This document shows, piece after piece, positions 1 to 12,900 of a stretch of DNA of 64,000 bases; positions within the stretch are counted from its first letter, which is position 1; the number at the start of each line of letters is the position of its first letter. The stretch spans positions 15,401,050-15,465,049 of the forward strand of contig OX578286.1 in assembly GCA_951217055.1 (NCBI GenBank), given 5' to 3'. Source of the DNA: Gerris lacustris. Taxonomy: Eukaryota; Arthropoda; Insecta; Hemiptera; Gerridae. The notes under the pieces were generated by a model. The model made no database searches. It was given only the letters and a program-made list of their open reading frames with translations, and had not been told where the DNA came from. The position numbers were made by a program, and so were the translations under genes.

Positions 1-146
1 GGAAATACAGGAGACCCGTGGTTCAAATCCCGGCGCTGGAGTGTATTTTTCACTGTCTGTTTCCCGTAGTAAATAATAATTATAATTTGATTTAAATTAA
101 AATTTAAACTTTCCGTAGTATGAAAACTATCAAAAATTCAGATAAA
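1..146 (+). mobile_element. tRNA-derived SINE, left part cut by window edge
   Basis: The window opens inside a tRNA-like T-arm: GTGGTTCAAATCCCGG is a B-box. It is followed by a fixed body with CTGTCTGTTTCCCGTAGT, an AT-rich stretch and the tail CTTTCCGTAGTATGAA. Related copies are at 19361, 33703, 37276 and 40918. It is not a functional tRNA gene. Confidence 0.75.
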
Positions 147-763
147 GAAGAAGAAATTCAGATATATTTAATTCGAATCTGGAACATAGTTATGCCTAAA
201 AGATCTATAATTGAAACAATATAATTTTATAAAATATAAAACATGATCAAATATTTTTATAAAAGGAGTACACTATGTAGTATTTATGTACTTGGGAAAA
301 ATTTGTAGAGGCAGAACAAAAGAAAGATTTAGATTATCTATCAGAGGTCTTTAAATTTAAATGTGGAAAATTGATCACGTATTAATGAATTGTTTACTTG
401 TAGGTACTCCACACAGCAAAAAAATTGTATGTGTTTAGTGTACAAATATTTAAATTAAAATACATGTTAATCAACATGTAAAATGTAAAGGTTAGTTTTA
501 TTTATTTATTTACATAATTTCAATTGTTTAAAGAGTTATGTTATATATTTATGTTATCATGTAAGCCAATGTAGTTAAACAATAAAAATAATCTTTTAGG
601 CCTGACGATGCTTCAAGAGGAGGCAAAATATTACATAAGGAGCAATGAACATGCACTAAATTATTACCCTAAAGACTTTAAGTAATTTAATTTTAATTTT
701 TTTACTTTAACAACCCAAATCAGAAGCAAATATTAATATAAGTGACAAGAAAAAAAACGGCAT
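141..763. other. AT-rich stretch without a gene
   Basis: No exon-like reading frame and no RG-rich frame that would suit the end of Megator/TPR on the minus strand. It contains one hammerhead-like motif at 602-630, described separately. Confidence 0.5.
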
Positions 764-894
764 TTCTTTAGATTGTTACTCCCCCTATAAAAAACAGAAG
801 AGAGTAACAATTTAAAGAAGGTATATGGGGTATTCTTCGTAAGAATGTTACTTCCCTTAGACAAAAACAGGAGGGAGTAACAATCTAAAGAAGT
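764..894. mobile_element. Small inverted-repeat element, TIR family A (TTCTTTAGATTGTTACTCCC)
   Basis: Two adjacent hairpins: 764-820, then a second at about 832-894. Each is bounded by the TIR TTCTTTAGATTGTTACTCCC and its complement GAGTAACAATCTAAAGAA. It lies immediately downstream of the last Megator exon seen. Confidence 0.75.
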
Positions 895-929
895 TGCGGA
901 AAAACAACATATACAAAGTTTTTATTTAC

Positions 930-3900
930 CCTGAGGGGACACATGAGATGGAGTGGTAGGCACTCTTCTTCCTTCATCCAACTGGCTCAGATCCATTCTA
1001 GTATCATCTATGCCTTCTGAAGCAACTTGTGCTACTCCACCACCCACTGAACAAAATATAAACAAAATTTTACAATTGTGTAATACTCTAAACCACCTCT
1101 AACATCCTCTTTGATTTAAGTTGGAAAAGAGTTTACATATGGTATGATCAACTTACTCGACTGCCTCGGTTGAGATGGTTGAGGTGGTGGTTCACTGCCG
1201 AACGTAAAACGTGGAGAAGGAACATGAGGAGAACTGACTGGCTCACCAAATCCATCTACTCTTCTAGGTACGTATAAAGTTGGAGTTGATGGCACCACCG
1301 ATTCATCACCAGCTTCATCGTAACTCTATAACAAAAATAATCAGTGAAAATAAAGACATTTAATTAAAGTGAGTGTACCAAGCTTGTACCAAAAGGAATC
1401 TGTGGATATATCAGTAACATTGGCTTGAGTAAAAGTTTACTGATAAGATAAAGTTGAAACACATATGTCAATTCCTTATCAAACACATCAGAAGATCAAG
1501 GAGTGGAAGAGGGAATAATTGAAGCTTAAAGGCTAGAGTGAGAAAACGAATGAGCTACTGTGTTTTTTCTTTTTTTTTAATCTGGGAGCTTTTACACACG
1601 AAAACGCAGCCCACTTAAGTGGCTCCATTGAACTAACTCAGGTTGGAAGACCGACTTCGTCATATTTGTATATAGGGGGTAAGATGGCTGATAAGGTGTA
1701 ATTTAACACAAAAAACCAATACTATTTAATTAATTGAAATGTTTCGACTCTTATGAAGGTCATTTTCGACCCTTTGAAGGTCATCTTCAGTTGTATATAA
1801 TTCTAAAAATAAAGCAAGTATACCTTAAATTAATACAACAAATCAGGATATATATTTAGATTTCTTTTTAATCCAGATCTTAGTAAAATTTCTTTCGATC
1901 TCTGTTATGGTTTGCATTTAATAATGTGTACACTTACAATAGGTAGATATTGTCAAACCATAACTGCTAATTAAGCTTAGAGATCAAAGAAATTGAATCG
2001 AGATCGGGATTAAAAATAAATGTAAATTTATATCTTGATTTGTTGTATTAATTTGAGGTACATATATTAGTTTTATTTTTAGAATTAAATACTACTGAAG
2101 ATGACCTTCAAATGAGGGTCAAAATGTTTCAATTAATGAAAAAGTAGTTTTTTTGTGTTAAAATTACACCTTATCAGCAATCTTACCTCTAATATATTAA
2201 ATCAAAAAGGTGTCACTATTAATTAAATTTGTCTTCATGTTAGTTTAATCTGGAATAATTCATAAGACATGGCATCTTGATAATTATCAAACAGAGAGTG
2301 TCGATCAAGGTTTATCAGGCTGAAACCTGGAGGTGCAAACTCTTTTGAGCAGCTTCCCATTTGTTTTCCATCTACTGACCACAATCGAGAGCTCTCTATG
2401 AGCTCAATCTCCTCTATGAGCTGAGTAAATATTACAAACTCAGAAGTGGGATCATACGAGGTAATTCTGTTAGCTAGATTTAAGACAACAACTAAATAAA
2501 CTTTTGCTCCAGAATAATACCAAGTACTTACAAATTGTAAAAAGGCAGAGGGTCCAGCTCTTCTAGGTTGATAAGCTTGTTGCATGACAGCACCTGAACT
2601 TGTAGCTTCAGTAGAGCCACTTGCATCAAGTGGTAGAACACCACTACTCTCACACTGATTGGGTACTTCATTACTGTCATCTATTCAAAACAAAATAATA
2701 AATAATTAACTCAAGGATAGTATTTTTATTTAAATTTTATATTTGCATAAATTCATCTATCAAACTCCTACCTGTGAATCAAACTATTTTATATTTATTC
2801 AATATTTTATTATTATTTTAACTTATCAAGGTGACACTTCATATCAATGTTGCAGTTGGCTTTCAAAAAGCAACAGTGACACTGCAATGAAGTGTTAAAG
2901 ATAGCCAAATATATTTAATCATACCTAAACTTTTTAAAAAGAAAACAGTATAAATACAAAAGTTATAGAACATTTTTTCCTCTACAATTAAATAATAACC
3001 ATTTTTGCTCTTCAATGCGCAGAAACAGAGATATTAAGGAAACACCAAACATTTTGAGGTTTTTCAAACACCATGGCTAAAGCTCAATTCGGAAATCAAG
3101 GCAAACTCAGATTATTCATATCAGAGGCCTACTTAAGTGATTCAAACAGTTTATAGAACTCCTCCTATTTTTTAAGGCAAAAGTTTAATTTCTTTGTCTA
3201 TCTAATTCTGAGGAGAAAAATATTAGTTTGATTAAAAAATTACATTAGTTTTTGAAGAAAAAAACAAAACAAATATAGTTAGGTCACTTTAAAGATACAT
3301 TTCTAGCATTCCTTAAAGTTTACATAAACTCTCCATAACTACAGAGGGAGAGAGAATATATAGGCTTCCATACCAATAATATCAACTTCATTGTTGTCTT
3401 GGTCAGTATTGCTACCCTCATCTATATCGGGTCCTTCAGCATCATCAAAACTAGTCAATTCCTACAAAAAAATAATCAAATATTAATATGTAATTGACTT
3501 AAAATAAAAATAACATAACATTTCATGGGCAGTCATAAAAACATAAAAAATATTTGAGTTTACCACATTTTGGCGAATTGCTCATAATCAATTTTTAACT
3601 TTTGCAGACTTATGTGACAGGAATCATTGAATGCATAAAACTCAATCTGAACCTGAACTAAACCTCCTTCGACAAATCTCCTTTCTTTTAAATGTACCAA
3701 CTATTTTATTAAAAGAAGTAACAGGACATTTTTTTAGTAATACGTCTTCGTTCTTCATAGGGGACACTGGAAGATGCTAATGGTGTTATCGTCTAATTTA
3801 TTTGATCCTTTTAGGCCGATAACACTAAATAATAATAAGTACCTGTTCATTATGGCTGTATGTTTCCATTCCGTAACGTCCTTCTTCCTCAGTGTCTTCT

Positions 3901-6900
3901 TCAAATTCTCCTCCGTCTTCAATGGCCTAAACAATCAATCAATAACGTTTCTAATTGAAAAACATTGTTATTAACAATAGTAGAAAAATAACAAAGTAGA
4001 AAAAGGATTAGAGGAGGAAGGGCTCACTTTAATTTCTGTACTTTGTAATACTTTCTTCAAAACCAGGTAATGATAGTACAACTGTGCTGTCCACAGTAAT
4101 AAGAGTAATGTGGATAGTACACCTGTACTGTCTACAGTAATAAGAATTATGTGGATAGTACACCTGCACTGTCCACAGTAATACGAGTAATGGGCATAGT
4201 ACACCTGTATTATCCACACATTACTCTTTAACACGGTTTTGAAGAAAATACAGAAATTAATTTGAGGAACAATATATAACCACTTCATCCAGTGTGTTGC
4301 ATTTGCTGTCAAAGCAGGCTTAATCAATACGTCAACAAAGGTCATTCCATCATTACTGCATATGAACAGTGAAATAGGTAATCAAATTAAGTATGACTAT
4401 GAGTTAACCGAAATAAGACCAAATATAATATGGAGACAGACTGATATGATAAATTTAGAAAGGTAAGTGAACTTACAACTAGAAGAGATAACATTGAGAA
4501 AGTTCATCAGTATGCAGTACCGTTTGTTTATTGTATTATTAATCTTATTGATGGTAAAGTTTGAAGGAAAAATGGAGTGAATTGAGTCATTTAATTTTTC
4601 CTTTAGATCCTACCTCCAATAAAATAAAAAAATTAAATGCACATAAAGATAAGATAAAGCAATGAGCGAATGCACAGAACAATTGCTATTATTCACTCAT
4701 CTTTCTTCTTCAATCAATTAATGTAAAAACATTCAATTATAACAATGAACAAATCATTAATTCTGTAAGGAGCCAAAACATAGACTTTAGCTACAACATA
4801 GATACGTATTTAAGTATATATGAGAAGCTATGACAGATATTTAAGTGCAAGGGAAAAGATACTAAGGGCAATATTAGGAGTTATTAACAGAGACCTTCAA
4901 ATGCCATTTTGCCATGGCGCCATACTAAAATGCCACATTTTGCCTATTTTTCGGTAAAAAGCCACATTTTGCCGATTTCCGGTAAAATGCCACACTTTGT
5001 GCCACATTTTGCCTTATTTGGGCTAAGTTCTGAAAAAAAAAAAAATAGAAATATTCTAAGGGGTTCTGTTACAACCCATAAAAGCAGGTAAGATACGCCT
5101 TGCAGGGCAGGATTCCAAGGTGCTGAGGATTCCCCAAGTGACGTGGATTCCTATCTTAGGGTAGTGACACACTTCGTCTCGGGTAGAAGTTCTAAGGTTA
5201 AAAAAATCAAGTTTAAAGCCGTGTGTAGCAAATAATCTGGGGAAAGACGCAGGTAGTGTTGTCGTGTTCAATACCAATTACCCTTAAAATGTATAAGTAG
5301 CATACTTAGAGAATAACCATTGGCACATTCGTAGTAATATTAAATGGTTTAGGGATTAACTCCTCCTTTAGAAACATAGTGTTATATTTTGGGTTTTTTG
5401 CTAACGGTGCCTCTTCCAGTCTCAGGTGTACCTGAGTCAGAGATACTTGACCAATATCATTCCACCTCTCTGGTTGTTGACAGTTATTGTATTCTTATAG
5501 TCTTCGAACTTTCCCAGTGATTTTAAACTTTGTTTGTGTATTACATTTTTTGACCATGCCAAAGAATAGAAGTAACCGAACTGCCCTGCTCTGACAGCGC
5601 TGCATACATACTGAAAGCGGGGGTGTGTTTAAAAGTGTGTTCCCTAAAATGGTCCATGTAACCTGCTTGGCCCATGCTATTTTTCACCAGCTGTAAATGA
5701 CTTAATTTCAGTGGGTAAACAAATTTTTATCAAAGCTCTAAGCCGAGTGCCAATCTTCAAGAAAATGCTACCAGGGACCCCTCTTCCTTCAGAGCCTATC
5801 CTAACAAGATGGGAAACATAAATAAGAGCGGCCCTTTATTACGAAGAACATGGAGAAAAAGTGAAAGTTCTATTATAAGAATTCGACGAAGAGGATAACA
5901 TGGCAATTAAAATAGCCAAGCAGGCACTGGGAAACGTTCAAACTTTGACGTAGCTAAATTTTATACGAGCTCATTTTTTTAAGTTGCCACAGATGAAAGA
6001 AGAAGAGGTGCAAGGCACTTCGTTGACTTCAGCTGCTAAAGTTGTCTTGGAGCTCCAAAAAGCTGCGATGGAGTTGCCGGGCCAAAAAGGAGAGCAAGCC
6101 CGAAAAATACTGGAAGCTGCTTGAAATGTAAATCCAGATTGGAATGAAATAGTTAATGTTATCCTGGGCGCTTAAGGGTTAAAATAATGCAAGGCGGAGA
6201 CGCAGTATTAAGTTTTAAAGACTGCTTTATATTGAAGTATGTATATGCCAATTGTTTCTACCAACGTGGAAAGGTCATTTTTGAAATTAAAAAATATACT
6301 AGCAAACAATCGCTAGAAATTGACCACAGAAAATATTGAAAAGATAATTATTGTACAGTATAATAATTTGAATTAAAGTATAGAAGTAATTAGAGTTAAA
6401 TTAAAGCTTAGAGTTAAGGTTTAGAGTTTAATTAAAGTATAATAATTTTAATTTTAAATTTGTTTACAAAGCAAATTGCTACATAAAAAGAAGTGTATAA
6501 GTAAGAAACCTTCTTCATCTTATATACATATAAGTATGGATATGCACAAATTCTAATAAATTTAATGAATGAGTAAATGTCTTTTTTCAATCCCCCTCCC
6601 CGGTTGGCCTAAATAATTGATAGAGAATATAAAAGAATATTTCGGGCATGTAGAGAGAATGTATTTAGGCTTTTTAGAGCATATAATTCCTAACCCTAGT
6701 AATAATGTAGTTAATAGGACTCAAGTTGCACGATTTAATATCCCTTTTACAATGGAAAGGGGGGGGGGGGGGGGGGGGGGGGGGGGAGGTTGGAAAGTTA
6801 AAAAATAAATGCCACATTAGCTAAAATAAATGCCACATTTGGCCAAAATAAGTGCCATATTGCCACATTTTTTAGTGCCACATTTCATAAAAATAAATGC

Positions 6901-9900
6901 TACATTTTGAAGGTCTCTGGTTATTAACAACCAGAAGAACTGGAAAACAAGCACTAATCAGGAATTACATAGACTTTGTTAAGATATGACATACATATTT
7001 AAGTACATGGGTAAAGAAGATACTATGGAGGATATTTGGAGATATTAACTACCCAAAGAATTGGAAAACAAGCACTCATCAGGAATTACAAAGACTTTGT
7101 TAAGATATGTAAGTATGTATATGGGTAAAGAAGATACTATGGAGAATATTTGGAGTTTTAAACAACCAAAAGAACTGGAAAACAAGCACACATCAGGAAT
7201 TACATACACTTTGTTAAGCTATGACATAGATATTTAAGTACATAGGAAAAGATACAAAGTAGGATACCTGAAGTTATTAATAATCAAAAGAACTGAAAAA
7301 CAAGCGCTCATCAGGAATTAAGGATGGTGATTCGAAAGCCTGGGCTGATCTCAGTAATAAAAGCAAAAAGGCTAAAACGGTTGGAACAAGTAACAAAGAA
7401 TGAACTAGAAATTGGAATTGAAGATATGATCAGGAATTATTCTTTGAAGAAGAAAATACAATAAAGATCCACTATTTCTATTTAATTCACAATTCATAGG
7501 CAAATAGTTATTAAAAATTGGAGTCCCGGGAAGATTTTTGAGGGTAATATGGGAACTTGGAGTATAAGAATGGACGAGGAAAAATCAGGAACCAAAATTG
7601 TCAATAAGGCTAAAACTCTTTATGGGTTGTAACACCATGGAGTAAGTAAGCGTTAAAATTATGTTGTTTTTTTTTAACAAAATCGTTAAAATAATAAGTA
7701 ATATTAGGTATCTGCGTAATCGAGTGCTTAATGCTACTCACAATTTGCTTAAAACAAAAAAATCCAAAAACCGACGTAATTGCTGATGATGGGAACCTTA
7801 AGAGATGAGATATACTTATTACTTGTCAACCAACACATCCAGTAGATGTAAAATGTTACTTAAAAAAATAACAATAAGTAATAGTAAAAGAACTCACTCC
7901 TTGATCTGGTATTTCATCGTCAGATATTACTAATGGATCATCCTGATCTCTTTGACTGCTAGTAGGAACTTGATATTCAACTTCTAAAACATCAGAGTGT
8001 AGCACCATTTCCTCTTCATTACCTCCACTAACACGGCTTCTTTTCACTTGCTGAAACAATATGTCAAATAAATTTTGAATTATATAATAACAATAGTTTA
8101 TAAATAATTTAAAAAAAAATACAGCAGGATTCTTCCTAAGAAGAATTAGAAGGGGTTCGTTAAAATTTGCAACTTAAGAGAACCATTATCAGTTTCAATC
8201 CTTTCTTCTTGGCAGTTAGAGATGAGAGATAGAGATATCATTGAGTGGAGTAAGGCAACACTCGATGATTATAACAAATTGAAAATTGATCTATCTATTT
8301 GCCATACCTCAAAGGTGAATTATTGTGCCACTAATTATTTGTAATTTAGCGATTACAAGACAGCTATTTTCTACTTCCAAAAAACGGAAAATCATCAACG
8401 CAAAAATATTTTTTGCATTGATTAATTCTTTATAAACTAATAAAGGAGATACAATATTTCATCCTCAATTGTCTGCCAGCGTAATTGCAGTACATATCAC
8501 TGAAAGTTATAAAAAAAAAAAAAAAAAAAAAAAATGGAATTAAAGTAATTTATTTCTGAGATAGAGATTGAAGTGTAGGCATTTCAACTTATCTGATCTC
8601 TATTTGATACCATACCTTTTATTTTATTTTTATAATTATTTCTTTGGTCTTTAGGTAAATGTAAAAAAAGTATATTTAATTATATTAATTTTTTATATAT
8701 ACTTATTTAAATTATATATATTTATTTATATTATATTATTTATTTTCGCTTTCAATATTTCACCCAGGTTTTTTTTACAAATTCATTTTCAATTAATAAG
8801 GTACACAAAATAATTATATAATAAAACAGAGGTCGTTCATCTAGTACCAGGGCGGCCAACCTTTTTCGATCGAGTGCCACAATTGTGGTTCCACACACAC
8901 ATCCCATCTTAAATAAAGCAATTCACACACAACATTGAAAAACCACTGATGAGATGCCCTAGGAAGCAGTTAATTTAAAAGACAGTTAACTGAAGTAATC
9001 TATTGTAGTTGTGGTTAATTCAACCAGAAAAGAAAAATAAATTATTATGAAATGCCAATCATATAATACTTTATTAATATATCCAGAACAAAGATCTGGC
9101 ACCCAGATCCACCACACCATCTGTACACTTAATTGATTTAAAGCACTGAACTCTTCTTATGAATTTTTTTTTTAAAGTAAATAAACTGAAATAATCATAA
9201 GTGGAATAATAGAGGCAATAATTTCCAACCCACATTAAAAATTAAATGGCTCGTGTATTATTCGTGCTTATAAACACCTTAGATATTCATATTTGACGTA
9301 AAAAAAAATTAACTTACCGGAGGTAATTTTGCTTCATGATCACAAGGTGATGGAGATGAAGGAGGATGTGGTCGCTTCATACTTTGGTTACCCTGGCTAG
9401 TGCTAACACTGCTGCTAGAACTAGATGGTTGTCCACTATTACCTCCACTTAGCTGGCTAGTACCACTGCCTCCAGCTACCTCCTGACTACTGGCAACTCC
9501 TTGACCATCTTCAACCTAAACAACATAAGTCTATCAACAACTTTGCAACATTTCAATTGAACATATTTATTTTTTGTAGTTTTTCAGTCACCATGGGTAG
9601 AATTCTGCCATGAATAGAATAGGGTACGAGGGATCAGTGATTTCTAAACACAAAATAAATTATCTTTCCAGCAATAAAACAGCTAAAAAGATTCCAGATT
9701 TTTGGTTCTTGAGTTAACATAAACCATAATGTAAATTGCCTTCATTATTATTTCTTTTTAACCAAAATCAGTTTTTGCTATGGCGTTGATTCTGTTTGAA
9801 TAAAGAATTACTATTTATTGGTTCTTGGGGTAACATAATTAACAATTAAAATTAGCTTCAATATTATTTTCTTCAGAACCAGGAGTTGTTTTTTCTCAGC

Positions 9901-12900
9901 TATCCCCACCACACGAGGCTAAATCACAAGGATCTAAAAGATACTGATCAGAACAGTTGCTCCACATGGAAACAAATTGTGGACACACATCCTGGAGACG
10001 TGCAAAACCTGGACAGTTTTAAACAGAAAATATTGAAAATAAAATAACTAAATACAGGAAGAGTAAACACAGTGTAACTCACTTGACGGCAGTATATTGG
10101 CAGAACTGGAGGTTGTGAAGCTGAAACTGACTGCTCAGAAGGTTCTTGAACAGAAGCTGATACAGTATTCTCAATTGCTTCCGCCTGATAAAAAACAAAT
10201 AGACGATTTTTAATATTCTAGGCAAGTAACAGTCTTAAATCTTAAATTTTTAAAATAAGTAAACAATTAATTATTTAAATTGCATTATAATACTCCTTTT
10301 TCATAAAAACAATATAAAATTACTGGACCAAAGGCTGTTCTGGTCAAAGGCGAATCAAAAAATGTAAACGACATTTTGTGTAATAGTTTTTTAAATCTTG
10401 CCAAAACGAGCCTTTTAAATCTTGGAAAAGAAATCATATTTATCCTTTGATTTTTTAATTTAATGATGGGTTAGTTTTTATATTGGATGGTTAAGACATC
10501 TGCTCTTATTCGAAATGAACCAATCAATGATCCAATTATTGTATTGTATGAGATATTGTAAAGACAACTTTTTTCATATGCTCTTTTACCTATAGCTTCA
10601 TCTGAAATGAACCATTCAATGATCTGATCATTGAAATGTTAAGACAACTGTTTCATAAGCTCTTTTACCTATAGCTTCATCCGAAATGAATCATTCAAAG
10701 ATCTGATCATTGAATTGTTAAGAAAACTGTTTCATAAGTTCTTTTACATATAGCTTCATCCGAAATGAACCATTCAATGATCTTATCATTGAATGGTTAA
10801 GACATCTGTTTCATATGCTCTTTTATCTATAGTTTCATCCTTAAGTCTGGCGCTAACCTTTGCCAAGTATACTTGACACCTTCAACATTTACGACTCATT
10901 AAAAAAAATGGTTGTATTGACCCCTTTAACTCCTTATGCTGGCTGTACATTCTTGTCTGAGTACTCTCGCCCTAGCAACTTGAGCAAGAGTGCCCGAATG
11001 CGATCACATACATTCTTGTCTGGTTCATTAGGTAACTCAGAGCAAATGGACAGATTAGAAGTTACTACTGCCTCTAAGGCCCTTTGACTCGGGCTCAAAA
11101 ACTAACTCTGAAGAGGGAGCTTCAAGACAAACCCAAGCATTATCCTGTACACTCTCGCTCTCTAACTCTCTTGAAGTGTCCTTTGAGAGTGTAAAGCCGA
11201 CATTAAGTTTTTCTACCTCTTCAAAAAACTTGATCAGAGAATGTAAAAAAAAACACTGTCAGAAATTCAACAATATTTCCAAATACCCCAAAACAAATAC
11301 CTTGGCGAAGAACTAGAGGAATCATAAAAACCATCCTTTTTACTGTCCTCCAGAAAGGTTTAATTGTATAATTTATTCCATAACACCCTAATCTCTAGTT
11401 GTTAATAAAAAAAAGGTAATAAAAAAGGTTTTCTTCAACAAACACAGTTTTGAAACCATGCACTAAAAGTTGCTTATTTTGAAATAAATTTTACGTCAGG
11501 AAAATACTCCATTTCACAAACTTTTATAATTGGAGGTTTGTCTCTAAATGAGAAAGTAACAAAACTAAAGGTATTAGAGATATTGACTTATTAAATAATA
11601 ACTATTTAAAAATAATCGGTAAGTTAAGTTGCTCACCTCAACTAGACAAATGTCTGCAAGACATTCCATACGACTGACCTGTTGCTGTTCTTGAACAGCT
11701 GAAGCACTCTGAGCAGCTACCTGAGCTCTACCTGGTTGAAGAGGCTGAGGTAGTACAAGAGCTACATTTACATTTTGAGTTTGTGTCGGAGGAGCAGTGT
11801 CTTCTTCACGACGTTCAGGCCTTGCTACTCCTGCCGGTGTACCACTATTAGCTCCAGAATGAGTACTGGTGACTGGCATGTAGTCCATATGACTAGAACT
11901 GGGACTAGGTGATTCGATGTTACTACTGGTATGAACGCTTTGCTGAGGGGCTACCATAACCCTGAAATTTTAACATACATAACAAGGTAAGTATGTATAA
12001 GGGAAAAATGGTCTGAAAAAATTATCTCAAATACATGGTGATACTGCTTTTACTAGTAAGGTCCTAGTACTAGTATTAGAAGGGAAGGACAACTTGTTGG
12101 AACCTAGCAATTAGGCCCATTTTACTCCTGGTAGAGTTCCAGCCACTTTACACTTTCTAACAGCCAAAGTGAATATGGTGTGATCATTAGTGAGCCATAT
12201 AAATCAGAGCATCACAGCAAGGGATTGAACCCAATCTCTTGCTACCCTTGATTCATTGATAGCCGAGTAGACGTGTTAAGTAATTTAATCCAAACGGCCA
12301 TGCTGGCTCTCCGATACTGCCTTTAAATCCTAAAACATCTTATCTCCACATGTAGAAATTTAGACCAAATAATTATTCCTAGGGTTCAAATATCATCTGC
12401 TTGAAAAGTGGCTAGCTAACAAATATCAAATTTTACACATAAAACACAGTGAGTTATATATGCCACAAATATATTTTATCTCCAGTAGGGAAAAAAAGTT
12501 ATGATTTTGAATTAGTTTAGAGGGACTAAAACAGGTCTTTTCATCCCTGAACTCAAAAAGTAGGGAGGAAAAGTAAAAGTAGGGCGAAAAAGTAAAGTAG
12601 GGCAAAAAAGTAAAGATTGCAACTTAATTATTTTATAAATAGTAGTAAATGTATGGCTAATGTAATGAAGTTGTCGAAATCAGGTTGGCGGCACTGCACT
12701 TTTTTGACCATGTTTATCTTTGTTTACAACATTATAACCTGCATCTAAATAACCTTCTATTTGAGTTTAATTCCAATTCTTATTTGTTTTTAATATTGAA
12801 TCTCTTATATCTGCTATTAAAAGTGCTAATAATTATGGTTATTTATTAAAATAATAAATAAAAACTGTGCTATGGACGAAAATGTGTATTTTCTTCCTAC

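Larger units (their letters stand above)
4888..6919 (+). mobile_element. hAT-family DNA transposon with perfect 8-bp target duplication, degenerate
   Basis: The ends are CAGAGACCTTCAAA and its imperfect complement TTTTGAAGGTCTCTG. GTTATTAA flanks the element on both sides (4880-4887 and 6920-6927), an exact 8-bp duplication typical of hAT. Subterminal repeats of ATGCCACATTTTG in clusters at both ends (4900-5020 and 6810-6905) look like transposase-binding repeats. A broken transposase lies inside at about 5708-6375, and a run of about 30 G bases is near the right end. Confidence 0.9.

Noticed and set aside
1..60. tRNA gene at the left edge
   Set aside because: Only a T-arm-like part is present and it continues into the SINE body found at four other places, so it is a SINE relic.
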